64,000 nt of DNA. Source: Haladaptatus halobius. Lineage in GTDB: Archaea; Halobacteriota; Halobacteria; Halobacteriales; Haladaptataceae. The notes beneath the pieces are model-generated. The model worked only from the letters and a program-made list of their open reading frames with translations, did not search any database and was not told the DNA's origin. Positions within the stretch are counted from its first letter, which is position 1, and every line of letters begins with the position of its first letter. Both the position numbers and the translations under genes were made by a program. The stretch lies in contig NZ_CP085337.1 of NCBI RefSeq assembly GCF_020618475.1, positions 248,001 through 312,000 of the forward strand. Reading direction: 5' to 3'. Shown here in pieces: positions 55,834 through 63,811 of this stretch.

Positions 55834-56430
55834 ATGCCGGATAAGCGCGTCGAATTGGGGAGTGTCGTCGATGAGACGAAACGATATTCGGCGAAAGACG
55901 CACTCTCCCGCGAACAATATCGAAAGATAAACCGCGCTCTCGATAGCGATCTCGAGACATTCCTGCTGAGTGGTCGATCGTTTTTCGTGCTCGGAAGTTA
56001 CGGAGAAAGCGAACGCGACCGGCTTACCGCCGTGAAAAACCGCCTCAACCAGGACGGACATGCATTCATCATGGGCGACGTGCCTGAGGCGTGGGAGTTC
56101 TGGACGACGAAATTCAAGGTGTTGGCGAACCGTGCTGACTACATCGTGGGAGTGTACGAACACGCCGACGGTGGTCACGAGTGGGAGGCTGGCTATCTCG
56201 ACCACGAAGAGTACCGGGAGAAGATACGCGTGCTCAAGCGCAATTACGTTGATCTAGATGACCCGACAGCCGAACCGTTCCACGGAATGTTCTCACATTT
56301 CATCCAGCTTTTGAATCGGCTCGATCGCGTCTTCTTCTGGGAGGGGCCGACGGACGCTACCGGCGCTGAACTCACCGACGATTTGCTCGACGCAACCAAG
56401 GCGCTCCTCGACGAAATCAGCCGTCGGTGA
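55834..56430 (+). CDS. Predicted nucleotide-binding protein (NDT/TIR-like fold), unknown function
   Basis: The 198-residue soluble protein has a helical N-terminus (1-48) and then an alpha/beta core starting SFFVLGSYGESERDRLTAV (residues 49-67). ADYIVGVYEH (101-110) and GGHEWEAGYLDHEEY (113-127) follow, and a helical end. An initial strand with G-S/Y-G-E-S-E, a central 'ADYIVGV' strand and a Glu in 'G.H.WEAG' is the pattern of nucleoside-deoxyribosyltransferase- and TIR-like NAD-processing folds, where the Glu is catalytic. This is inference from pattern. It is paired head-to-head with a regulator in accessory DNA, as many stress or defence genes are. Confidence 0.65.
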   Translation: MPDKRVELGSVVDETKRYSAKDALSREQYRKINRALDSDLETFLLSGRSFFVLGSYGESERDRLTAVKNRLNQDGHAFIMGDVPEAWEFWTTKFKVLANRADYIVGVYEHADGGHEWEAGYLDHEEYREKIRVLKRNYVDLDDPTAEPFHGMFSHFIQLLNRLDRVFFWEGPTDATGAELTDDLLDATKALLDEISRR

Positions 56431-56654
56431 CCACGGATGCTGTGACGGTACTCGCAACGGCCGTGACCACGAACGTTGACCCCGATGGTGATGAGCGCTC
56501 GACAAAGGAAGCGTGCAATCGACCGTCTCACTCCAGCGGAGCGGCAAATGACAACCATTCACCCACTGCTGAAATTGGACACTTCCTGATATCTATAATA
56601 CAAATTGCGGAATCGATGCAGTAAATGGATTTTCGCGAGCGTTCCTAAAGAGTA
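56431..56654. other. No gene seen
   Basis: The stretch after the nucleotide-binding protein is AT-rich near 56585-56650 and holds no convincing frame. Confidence 0.4.
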
Positions 56655-56801
56655 TCAACCTGTAGCTATCCAACTAGATACGCTCGTTACTGGTATCAAT
56701 GCACCATCGGTGTCAGGTAAATCGTCGGCGTTCGCATCGACGACGAGTTTTGGCGGACAAAGCGTCTCACGGCTATACTGACTTTCCGTCTCCGGAATCA
56801 T
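56655..56801 (-). CDS. Possible 48-residue protein
   Basis: ATG 56801 to TGA 56655-56657 gives 48 residues with halophile-like composition (KLVVDANADDLPDTDGALIP in the middle, ending SVSSWIATG). A purine-poor GGCGGT precedes the ATG. It may instead be the tail of a lost gene. Family not recognised. Confidence 0.35.
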   Translation of the reverse strand: MIPETESQYSRETLCPPKLVVDANADDLPDTDGALIPVTSVSSWIATG

Positions 56802-56855
56802 TTACGACCGCCGTATCTCGCAAGTCAGTAGTCAGTCCCTGCCCTACGAACGGGT

Positions 56856-57539
56856 GTGATTCGGACTTGTGACGACCACGGATACATCGAGGGCGAATCG
56901 TGCCCGGTCTGTGGTGACGAGGGGCGACACGTACTTGACGGAAGTCGTCGTACCCGCCTATCGAAGTTTATGAGTGGCGCGCTGCGCCACTTCCCCGGCG
57001 ATGCGGGGCTTTCACTAGACGACCGCGGGTGGACCGAGTACGAGACGCTCGTCGACGCCGTCACAGGTAAGTATCCGTGGGCCACGCCCGAGCACATCGA
57101 AGCGGTGATTGCCACTGATTCGAAGGGGCGATTTGAGCGACGTGGTGAGCAGGTTCGCGCGGCGTACGGCCACTCCGTCGACGTGAAACTCGAATCGACG
57201 GAGACCAAACTGCCGAACCGGCTCTATCACGGGACGGCGCCGCGGAATCTCGACGCTATCGCCGAGGAGGGACTCAAGTCGATGGGTCGCCAGCAAGTTC
57301 ACCTCTCGAAAACGCCGGCGGAGGCCCGCGACGTCAGTGAGCGGCATACCGATGAGCCAGTTCTCCTCGTAATCGACGCCCGGTCGATGGAGCAGGCCGG
57401 GTTCGAAATCGACGAGCGCGGTGTTGAGACGTACACCGTCGACCACGTCCCGCCGGAGTACATCGCGCAGGTAGACGAGACGACGGTGCGAAATACCGAA
57501 ACGCGGCGGCGCGACGAATCAGCGTCACGCGACCACTAA
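56856..57539 (+). CDS. kptA: RNA 2'-phosphotransferase (KptA/Tpt1)
   Basis: Tpt1 removes an internal 2'-phosphate from RNA using NAD+. A GTG start at 56856 gives 227 residues. An N-terminal CDDHGYIEGESCPVC zinc knuckle is followed by SKFMSGALRHFPG, DDRGWTEYETLVDAV, RAAYGHSVDV, LYHGTAPRNLDAI and the C-terminal ADP-ribosyltransferase half. The Arg-His-Arg-Arg set expected for the family appears conserved (LRH, RGW/R.AYGHS, LYHGT). Its role in archaea lacking such a tRNA-splicing route is unclear. It stands alone after accessory DNA. Confidence 0.9.
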   Translation: MIRTCDDHGYIEGESCPVCGDEGRHVLDGSRRTRLSKFMSGALRHFPGDAGLSLDDRGWTEYETLVDAVTGKYPWATPEHIEAVIATDSKGRFERRGEQVRAAYGHSVDVKLESTETKLPNRLYHGTAPRNLDAIAEEGLKSMGRQQVHLSKTPAEARDVSERHTDEPVLLVIDARSMEQAGFEIDERGVETYTVDHVPPEYIAQVDETTVRNTETRRRDESASRDH

Positions 57540-57594
57540 GCCGGACGAGCGCCGTTGGCGTCAAAAGACCGGACGACAGCTCTCGGGCTGGTTA

Positions 57595-58407
57595 TCAAGC
57601 TTCTGTGCCTTCTGCCGCGGACTCCTCGAACAGTTTGAGTTGCTCTGCGTCGGTAAATGCGTACTGACCGACGAGCATGATGCTCGCCATGCTCGTGAGG
57701 CCGCCAGCGGCGAACAGCATCGCCATAATCACGAATTGGTATTCGGCGGCGTAAATCGGGTTCGCTCCCGCGAGGATCATTCCAGACATCATCCCTGGGA
57801 TGTAGACGACGCCGAGGCTTTTTAGTGAGTCTACCATCGGGATGAGTGACGCGCGAACGCTCGTCGTCACATAGTCCGAAATCACCTTGCGGGGCGGTAC
57901 CCCTAACGCGAGGACGGCTTCGATCTCTCTTCGGTTGGATTCCACCTCTCCCTTGAATCGATCGAGGGCAAGCGAGTTCGTCTTCATCGCGTTCGCAATG
58001 ATCATCCCACCGACTGGAATGACGTTCTGAACGGTCGTCTCGATCGCGCCTGCAGCAATCATCGTGACGATGACGATGCCCGCACCAAACGCAACCCCGA
58101 CGAGCGAGACCCGAAATACTGCCGGCACACCTGCTCCCCGATCCTTCGAAATCCACGCCGCAATTCCGATCATGGCAACTAGAACGAGTCCGCTCCACGC
58201 GAGACTCACTGAAAAGAGAACGCCGATTACGGCACCCATCGCGATCACTTGTACGAATCCGCGGACGAACGCTCGTCCAAGTTCCGTTTCGAGATCGAGA
58301 TTCCGGACGTAGGAAATACCGAGGACGACCACCGCTAACAGTGATGCGACAGCAACTTGAGCGAGCCCCTTCACGACGGTCGGATCTCGAAATTGGTCGA
58401 CGAACAT
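57595..58407 (-). CDS. FetB/UPF0014-type ABC transporter permease
   Basis: The 270-residue protein has six to seven TM helices with the family segment VIPVGGMIIANAMKTNSLAL and LALGVPPRKVISDYVTTSV, and SLGVVYIPGMMSGMILAGANP late in the sequence. In bacteria FetAB exports iron or supports iron-sulfur assembly. The archaeal substrate is not shown. It shares one base with the ATPase stop (58407), hence translational coupling. Confidence 0.88.
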   Translation of the reverse strand: MFVDQFRDPTVVKGLAQVAVASLLAVVVLGISYVRNLDLETELGRAFVRGFVQVIAMGAVIGVLFSVSLAWSGLVLVAMIGIAAWISKDRGAGVPAVFRVSLVGVAFGAGIVIVTMIAAGAIETTVQNVIPVGGMIIANAMKTNSLALDRFKGEVESNRREIEAVLALGVPPRKVISDYVTTSVRASLIPMVDSLKSLGVVYIPGMMSGMILAGANPIYAAEYQFVIMAMLFAAGGLTSMASIMLVGQYAFTDAEQLKLFEESAAEGTEA

Positions 58408-59087
58408 TACGAAATCACCTCTGAGACCGACCCGATAGATGTGAGACGGCCCTCTTCGAGCTTTGCGACGCGATCCGCCAGTCGACGCGCTTGTGCCATG
58501 TCGTGGGTTACGAGGATGGCCGTCAATCCCGAATCGTGGATCGACTTCGTGAGCAGTGTTTCGACTCCTGATTCCGACGTTGCATCGAGACTTGACGTTG
58601 GTTCGTCGAGGAGGAGTATCTCCGGCTCGGTAATCAGCGTCCGTGCGATAGCGACTCGTTGTGCCTCCCCGCCGGACAGGTCCGTCACCTCTCGACTCCC
58701 GTATCCTGCGAGATCCATCTGGGCAAGCAACTCCTCAACTCGCTCCTCAGACACCGGTTCCTCTCGAAGTCGCGGGCCGATCGTGACGTTGTCGAAGACG
58801 GTGCCGTCACGGAGAGCGGGATCTTGAGGAATATACCCCACGCGGTGTCGCAGTTCCCGTGGTGGTAGCTCTCGATAATCCTCTCCATCCAAAAGGACGG
58901 TACCTTCGCTCGGTTCATCGAGGCGGTTGAGCAGTCGGAGGAGCGTCGATTTTCCCGCTCCGGACGGCCCGAGAATCGCAAGGACGTCACATTCGAAGAC
59001 GCGAAAGGAGACGGAATCGACGATTCGATGCCCGTCAATGATCCGTGAGAGGGATCGCGCTTCCAGTTTTATACTCGTTTGGCTCAT
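58407..59087 (-). CDS. FetA-type ABC transporter ATP-binding protein
   Basis: The product has 226 residues and a complete ATPase: Walker A LGPSGAGKSTLL, Q-loop YIPQDPAL, signature LSGGEAQR, Walker B ILLLDEPTSSLD and the H-loop VTHD. Start ATG 59087 has GGAGG at 59096-59100, eight bases away. It is upstream partner of the permease, forming a two-gene operon for a FetAB-like exporter. Confidence 0.9.
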   Translation of the reverse strand: MSQTSIKLEARSLSRIIDGHRIVDSVSFRVFECDVLAILGPSGAGKSTLLRLLNRLDEPSEGTVLLDGEDYRELPPRELRHRVGYIPQDPALRDGTVFDNVTIGPRLREEPVSEERVEELLAQMDLAGYGSREVTDLSGGEAQRVAIARTLITEPEILLLDEPTSSLDATSESGVETLLTKSIHDSGLTAILVTHDMAQARRLADRVAKLEEGRLTSIGSVSEVIS

Positions 59088-59221
59088 ACTAGTGTCCTCC
59101 CGGCATCTGGTTCTCGTTTCGACGATTCGGCGGAACCGTCCTCTCTATCTTGGGCGTTGTACCTGAACCGGAGTAGGTGCTTCGCCTGCAATCGTGAACG
59201 ATAGTGTTTTGGCAGCGTCAT
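59084..59221 (-). CDS. Possible 45-residue basic peptide overlapping fetA
   Basis: ATG at 59221 opens a 45-codon frame whose TGA overlaps the ATG of the ATPase gene (ATGA). It is rich in Arg/Lys and Glu, unlike typical haloarchaeal proteins, so it may be chance. If real it would be a coupled leader peptide. Confidence 0.2.
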   Translation of the reverse strand: MTLPKHYRSRLQAKHLLRFRYNAQDREDGSAESSKREPDAGRTLV

Positions 59222-59535
59222 TATCTTCGGTTCGGTCGGCCGCGTTCGACCGAAATTCTCGATTTTGAAACCGATGCACGAGCCGTTAACCTAACTCGGG
59301 AGAACCGATTCATTCGGATTTTGACCGATTGTTAGCACGAATGTGGAGGACAGAACGCCGTAAATCAGTTGGAAATCCTCTGACGTGAATGGTTCTCTGC
59401 TCACGATTTACAGCAGGGGTCACCTGCCGTGAAGTCCAGTACACGAGTTGAGCACGACGTATGGATTACACCTCTGAGTGGCATCAGCAAAAGGCTGACT
59501 CCCTCTCGTATCTATCGCTGTAGGTGTGCGCTCGA
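59222..59535. other. No gene seen
   Basis: Spacer between the FetA-like operon and the VOC gene, both on the minus strand. It is AT-rich near 59250-59330, and no repeats were noted. Confidence 0.45.
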
Positions 59536-60375
59536 TTATTTGGCTCGAAGTCGGATGGTGATCCCGTCCGGGTCGGCGATTTGGAGACCGGTAGTGAGTT
59601 CTGTAACTGAGACATCGGCGTCCGCGAGGCGGCGGCGTACAGTCGCAAACGTCTCCTCGTCCGGCACGACAAATTCGAACCACGCTAGTCCGCGACCACC
59701 CGCCGGCTGTGACCGATTGTTCCACGTGTTCACACCGAGGTGGTGGTGGTAGTCTCCTGCTGCGAGGAACAACGCCGATGGTGCCTCCGTCTGCACACGC
59801 AGCCCTAACGTTTCGACGTAGAACGCTCGTGCGGCCGCGATCGAGGAGACTTCCAAGTGGACGTGTCCGACCGTCGTTCCGGAGGGAACTTCCGTTGTTC
59901 TATCCGACTGCGCAGCAACGTCATCGAGATCGAGCGGTATCGTCCCAATCTGCACCGTGCCGTCGTCTGCACGTGGCCACTCCTCCTGCGGTCGATCCCT
60001 GTAGATTTCGACGCCGTTGTCCTCGGGATCGGTGAGATACAGGGCTTCGCTCACGTAGTGATCGGATGCCCCATCCAACCCCCAGCGATCGTGAACCCGA
60101 TCGAGTGCAGCACCTAAGGCGGCGCGCGAGGGCACCTTGAACGCGTTGTGAAACAGCCCCGCCTGCTCGCGGCCCCTGGGCGATGCGTTCTCGTCTCGCT
60201 CCAAGACGAGTAACGGCGTCTCGTTCGCACCGAGTGTTGCCGTCGACTCGTTTCGCGTTCGAACCGTGAGGCCGACGATATCTCGATAGAAATCGACCAT
60301 CTCGTCGAGATTCGTCACGAGCAGTGCGGTGCGTCCGATTTGCGTCGTCTCCGGAATGATTGATGTACGTGTCAT
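59536..60375 (-). CDS. Two-domain VOC-family protein (CatE-like ring-cleavage/lactoylglutathione fold)
   Basis: The start at 60375 gives 279 residues with two betaalphabeta-betabetabeta VOC modules. The second has GHVHLEV near 168, YHHHLGVNTW near 208 and a Glu after the GLAWFEF strand, the metal-binding set of CatE-type extradiol dioxygenases. The first has GRTALLV, where the usual His is Arg, so only one metal site is expected. The function may be ring cleavage or another VOC reaction. A longer reading from 60432 is possible, but the shorter start follows AGGAGAG and matches the common opening. Confidence 0.8.
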   Translation of the reverse strand: MTRTSIIPETTQIGRTALLVTNLDEMVDFYRDIVGLTVRTRNESTATLGANETPLLVLERDENASPRGREQAGLFHNAFKVPSRAALGAALDRVHDRWGLDGASDHYVSEALYLTDPEDNGVEIYRDRPQEEWPRADDGTVQIGTIPLDLDDVAAQSDRTTEVPSGTTVGHVHLEVSSIAAARAFYVETLGLRVQTEAPSALFLAAGDYHHHLGVNTWNNRSQPAGGRGLAWFEFVVPDEETFATVRRRLADADVSVTELTTGLQIADPDGITIRLRAK

Positions 60376-60652
60376 GGGTGTCGGTCTCTCCTGCGGAATC
60401 CACTCCATCCGTGCGGAGAGGCGGTTGGTCATCGGATTGCGTCCGGTGATGGGTCGGGAACCGATGTAATTCGTTGGGTCGGTATGCTTCTAGTGGTTCT
60501 CGCCTACGGCTATCTCATTCGATGGGGCGACGAACTGATCGAAAAGCGACTACTGCTCAGTCGATAGCGATTCATACCGTCGTTCGGTCGATCCTTTTCG
60601 TATCGTGCGTCGAACCCGGAACTTTTTATCGTCGCATTCTGTACGCCAAGCT

Positions 60653-61159
60653 ATGGCGTCACAGGGCCAGAGTCGCGGTGATGCGGATCTGCTGCACTTT
60701 CTCACCGTTCACCGAGTAGCGGTCTATCTCGGCGGGCTGGTAGCCATCTTCTCGCCGACCCTCCTCGAAAAGTCCGGCGTCGTCGTGTCCTCGTCGATGC
60801 GAACCGTCATCGTCCTTGCGAGTCTCGTGATCATGGTCACGACGTACGTCGGCGAACGGCGGTTCGTGCACGGACGAACCGACGAGAACGCAGCAACGGT
60901 CGATTCGACTGAACACTTTGAACGCGTGGGACGAGAGCGCGGAGACGATGCGGAGATGAGTGGCGATGCAACGGATTCGGCCACTGCTTCGACGACGTAC
61001 CCTCGTCGAACTCGACTCACCGTCGCGCTGGCGGTTGCGGGTCTCGCGGTCGGCTTCTACGTAGCCGTCGAGGTGAGTCCGGTCGCCGGTATCGCGTTCG
61101 TCGCCGGCGCGTACTTCTTCGGCTATTTCGCCTTCCGAGGTGAAGACGGTGGGAACTGA
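60653..61159 (+). CDS. Membrane protein with three hydrophobic segments
   Basis: ATG 60653 gives 168 residues. Hydrophobic segments lie near 18-35, 47-64 and 124-160, with a long acidic loop (65-118) between. No motif is recognised. It overlaps the next gene by 20 bp, so both are co-translated. Family is conserved in haloarchaea as far as composition suggests, but the role is unknown. Confidence 0.6.
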   Translation: MASQGQSRGDADLLHFLTVHRVAVYLGGLVAIFSPTLLEKSGVVVSSSMRTVIVLASLVIMVTTYVGERRFVHGRTDENAATVDSTEHFERVGRERGDDAEMSGDATDSATASTTYPRRTRLTVALAVAGLAVGFYVAVEVSPVAGIAFVAGAYFFGYFAFRGEDGGN

Positions 61160-61679
61160 ATCCGACGATTTCGCGCCTGATCCCGAGGAGTTCGAAAATC
61201 TTCCGAACACGAACGTCGAAGTCGAACTCCACGTCCACTTCGGGATGGCGGGGTCGTTCCCCCTGCGAATCGCGGAGCTGTTTTTCGCCGACGACGGCCT
61301 CTACATCGCCGAGTACGGCTACATCACGCCGATGTTCGGTCTCGGGACGAAAAAGCACCACCGCGAGGCCGACGCGATGGCTCGCGTGTTCGAGATTCAC
61401 GGTCTCGACGAGGTACTCGTACAGGCGGACAAGGTTCTCTGGTACAACTACGACACCATCGAACGCGTCCGACTCGACGAAGGTGGGAGGTTCGGTCGCC
61501 CGAAACTGACGGTGTACGGTACCAACGAACGTTCAGAAGCCTACCGCCTCCACGACGCCGACCTCGACAAACTCCCGACGAACATCGACGACTGCCTCGC
61601 CGACCACGACGTCCAGTTCGACCATCGAACTGGACTCGGGTTCGACCCTGCAGAGAACGTCCGGCGGTTCTTCAGTTAA
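61140..61679 (+). CDS. Haloarchaeal conserved protein, cytoplasmic
   Basis: GTG 61140 starts a 179-residue acidic protein without TM segments or signal. The middle (about 30-110) is beta-rich with VEVELHVHFG and LVQADKVLWYNYDTIERVRL, reminiscent of PH-like or other small sandwich folds. No active-site motif is seen. It overlaps the upstream membrane gene and converges with the CFI-box gene, overlapping its end by 8 bp. Confidence 0.65.
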   Translation: MKTVGTESDDFAPDPEEFENLPNTNVEVELHVHFGMAGSFPLRIAELFFADDGLYIAEYGYITPMFGLGTKKHHREADAMARVFEIHGLDEVLVQADKVLWYNYDTIERVRLDEGGRFGRPKLTVYGTNERSEAYRLHDADLDKLPTNIDDCLADHDVQFDHRTGLGFDPAENVRRFFS

Positions 61680-62259
61680 CGTCGTTCGCGCGTTCGTCCG
61701 CCGTGATGACGGCGTGTCCCACGACGGCGACGGTCACGCCGAAGACGTACAGCGCCGTCAGTAGCAGGGAGAGCGCGAGTCGACCTGCGGGGGCGGCGGT
61801 TCGGCGGCGGCGCGCGAGGAACGCACACCACTCGACGAGCGTCCGAACGAGCCGCGCAGTTCGGGTTCCAGGGCGGCGTTCGAGCGTTGCCGCGACGGGC
61901 GGACTTACCGCATAGTAGGCTCGGACGAGCGCTCGACCCGGCAGCGTCGCGGTGAGGGCGTCGTCACGGAACTCTCGGAGGGCGTCGAGCGTCGCCCCAT
62001 CACCGGCCACGGCCGTCGTGACGAAGCAATTGCTGTGGTGTTGATTGACCGTGACCGCCCGGAGTTCGTCCTTCGGGAACCGTTGTGTCGCCGACGGGTC
62101 GAACGCCGGATCGCTCGAAACGATGAAGGCGTCGTCGGCGTGACGGAAATAGGCATCTCCCTCCACCAGTCGCTTCCCGTCCTTCGTGACGACGGTAACG
62201 AATTTCTTCCGCCCGTCACCGACGCCTTCGAGAGTTTGGGGCTCGTCATCCTCGGGCAT
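61672..62259 (-). CDS. CFI-box-CTERM domain protein
   Basis: The product has 195 residues. The N-terminal half (1-78) is a beta-rich domain with repeated D/E. The C-terminal CFI-box region reads CFVTTAVAGDGATLDALREF, GRALVRAYYAVSPPVAATLE, the module known for unusual C-terminal processing or sorting in bacteria and archaea, followed by one or two TM helices. It is head-to-tail convergent with the preceding gene. Function in archaea is unknown. Confidence 0.78.
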   Translation of the reverse strand: MPEDDEPQTLEGVGDGRKKFVTVVTKDGKRLVEGDAYFRHADDAFIVSSDPAFDPSATQRFPKDELRAVTVNQHHSNCFVTTAVAGDGATLDALREFRDDALTATLPGRALVRAYYAVSPPVAATLERRPGTRTARLVRTLVEWCAFLARRRRTAAPAGRLALSLLLTALYVFGVTVAVVGHAVITADERANDVN

Positions 62260-62332
62260 CTTGGACGAGTTTTATCGGGCGCTGTGTTATCGCTTTTGTT
62301 CGGAAAAAGGCAGTTCACGCGCTGCCTTGACG

Positions 62333-62701
62333 TTCTCCCCGCCCTGAAGGGCGAGGATTCCTCACGCTTAGCGTCGAATCTCGCTGATTCGGGCCAACGG
62401 AGGCAACTTCCTGTCCGGCGGTCGGACAGTACCGGGTTTGCACGCAATACGTCGGCCCTTCGCAGGGTGTGGCGTGTTGGATATCCGCTTGCACCGTGTG
62501 GGCCGTGCCATCGGCCTTCCTCGTCTGGAAGCCACGTGACGAAGCCCACTTGGGCAGGGTTGCTTTTTGGTGACGGAGACCCCAAGCCAACTCCAAGTTT
62601 CCCGAGTGAGTTACGTCAATAGATGACGCCAGACGGCATAAGTACGGTGTTCGTGAAAAAGACAGGACGGCGCGTATCCCCGCCCTCAAGGGCGAGGCTT
62701 T
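62333..62701 (-). mobile_element. IS605/IS1341-type deletion derivative keeping both ends
   Basis: Two near-identical subterminal hairpins, CGCCCTGAAGGGCG (62340-62353) and CGCCCTCAAGGGCG (62681-62694), flank about 360 bp with the conserved right-end sequence of haloarchaeal tnpB elements (on the minus strand ending GGCGGGGAGAACGTCA). No TnpA or TnpB reading frame remains. The interior is highly structured and could encode the guide-type RNA. It is a MITE-like derivative and might be mobilised in trans. Confidence 0.6.
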
Positions 62702-62961
62702 GCGCCTGTTTCTACGTAATGAAGCCACTAGTTATTCGATAGTTGATTGCTGAACAGGGTATGCCGTCCCAGGTCGAGGCGAACCAAACGAAACGATAGA
62801 GTGATCAACTTCAATCGACTTTGTCAATTGGAAAATTCCAACCCTCTTGAGGAAGCTTAGTCTAATACGTGTGTACTCGTCGACTTGAGTTAGACAAGCG
62901 TCAGACATACTTCAGTGAAATTCGAAAATGTACTTATTACTTTGGTCGGTATGGACAGAGG

Positions 62962-63093
62962 ATGTCTCGCAGTGACCCTCCAACGAACTCGCTTGGCCAA
63001 CCGATCTGTGGACGCATCGATCACGAAATAGACGACCCGTGCCAATGCGTCGTTCCGTTTCCTGGGAGAGCGTGTCCGCATCACCGAAGATAA
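62962..63093 (+). CDS. Small Cys/His-rich protein, 43 residues
   Basis: ATG 62962 to TAA gives 43 residues: an N-terminal polar part, then GQPICGRIDHE, DDPCQCVVPFPG and ACPHHRR. Four Cys and three His could bind one zinc. The pattern CG-x9-C-x-C...PFPG-x-C-x2-H looks like a real small zinc protein family of haloarchaea, but I cannot name it. It is followed by a remnant region. Confidence 0.5.
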   Translation: MSRSDPPTNSLGQPICGRIDHEIDDPCQCVVPFPGRACPHHRR

Positions 63094-63196
63094 GTAACCG
63101 TACTTGACGCTCTCCGACGACTGTAACCGTGAGCCCCCGCTAGTACTGGTCGTCTTTCTTCTTGTACGAGGCGACCTCACGACCGGAATCGGTAGA

Positions 63197-63350
63197 CTAC
63201 GCAGGGTCGGAGACGTGAATCCGGTCAGTGCCGTCCTCCCTACTCGTGACGGCTATCAAGGCGCCATCGGTAACGGTGAGACCACCGGCCGGGGTCCCGG
63301 CGAGGTCGTGGTGCCACCGCTTCTCCGGAGTTCCGGATAGAATCCCACCA
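63197..63350 (-). pseudogene. Tail of a PQQ-like beta-propeller protein
   Basis: The minus frame ending at TAG 63197-63199 reads GTPEKRWHHDLAGTPAGGLT and TDGALIAVTSREDGTDRIHV, typical of the last blade of a PQQ-like propeller. The rest of such a gene is absent upstream. It may be a remnant of a protein like the one at 25617. Confidence 0.4.
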
Positions 63351-63439
63351 TCCTCGCCGAGGGGGGGATGCAGTGAGGTAGCCCCCGGACGACGTATCAT
63401 CGAACGCTCTTCTATCGGCACTCGCACGAACGGGACGCT

Positions 63440-63625
63440 CCCCAGACGCGTCGTGAACGGATCGCAGGGATCCTCGCGGTCGGCAGTCTTGTGGCGACGG
63501 TAGCGAGTGCAATGCTCACCCCGCCAGACCCACTCACACAACTTCAGTTCATGCCGGCCGCCTTCGCCGTGACTGTGCTGGTGTTGTTTCTATTTAAGTA
63601 CCGGATCAGGGTAACTGAATCGTGA
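63440..63625 (+). pseudogene. Membrane protein, C-terminal remnant
   Basis: The plus frame ending at TGA 63623-63625 reads a helix (GILAVGSLVATVASAML), TPPDPLTQLQF and a second helix (FAVTVLVLFLFKYRI), as in small two-TM haloarchaeal membrane proteins. No start codon fits, so it is truncated. Confidence 0.4.
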
Positions 63626-63811
63626 TACCAATCGAGCTTGTATCTCTCCGAGTATTTCAACAGAGCCGATTCTGGGAGAACCGGCAAAAAACGCGGAGTC
63701 ATACCCCACAGCTATTCACCGACGACGTGCCTTGACTGTGGTTCCCGAAATTGATCTCTCGTCTCGAAAAGGACAGACGTTATGTCACTGCTCTCTGTTA
63801 GCAGAGAACAA

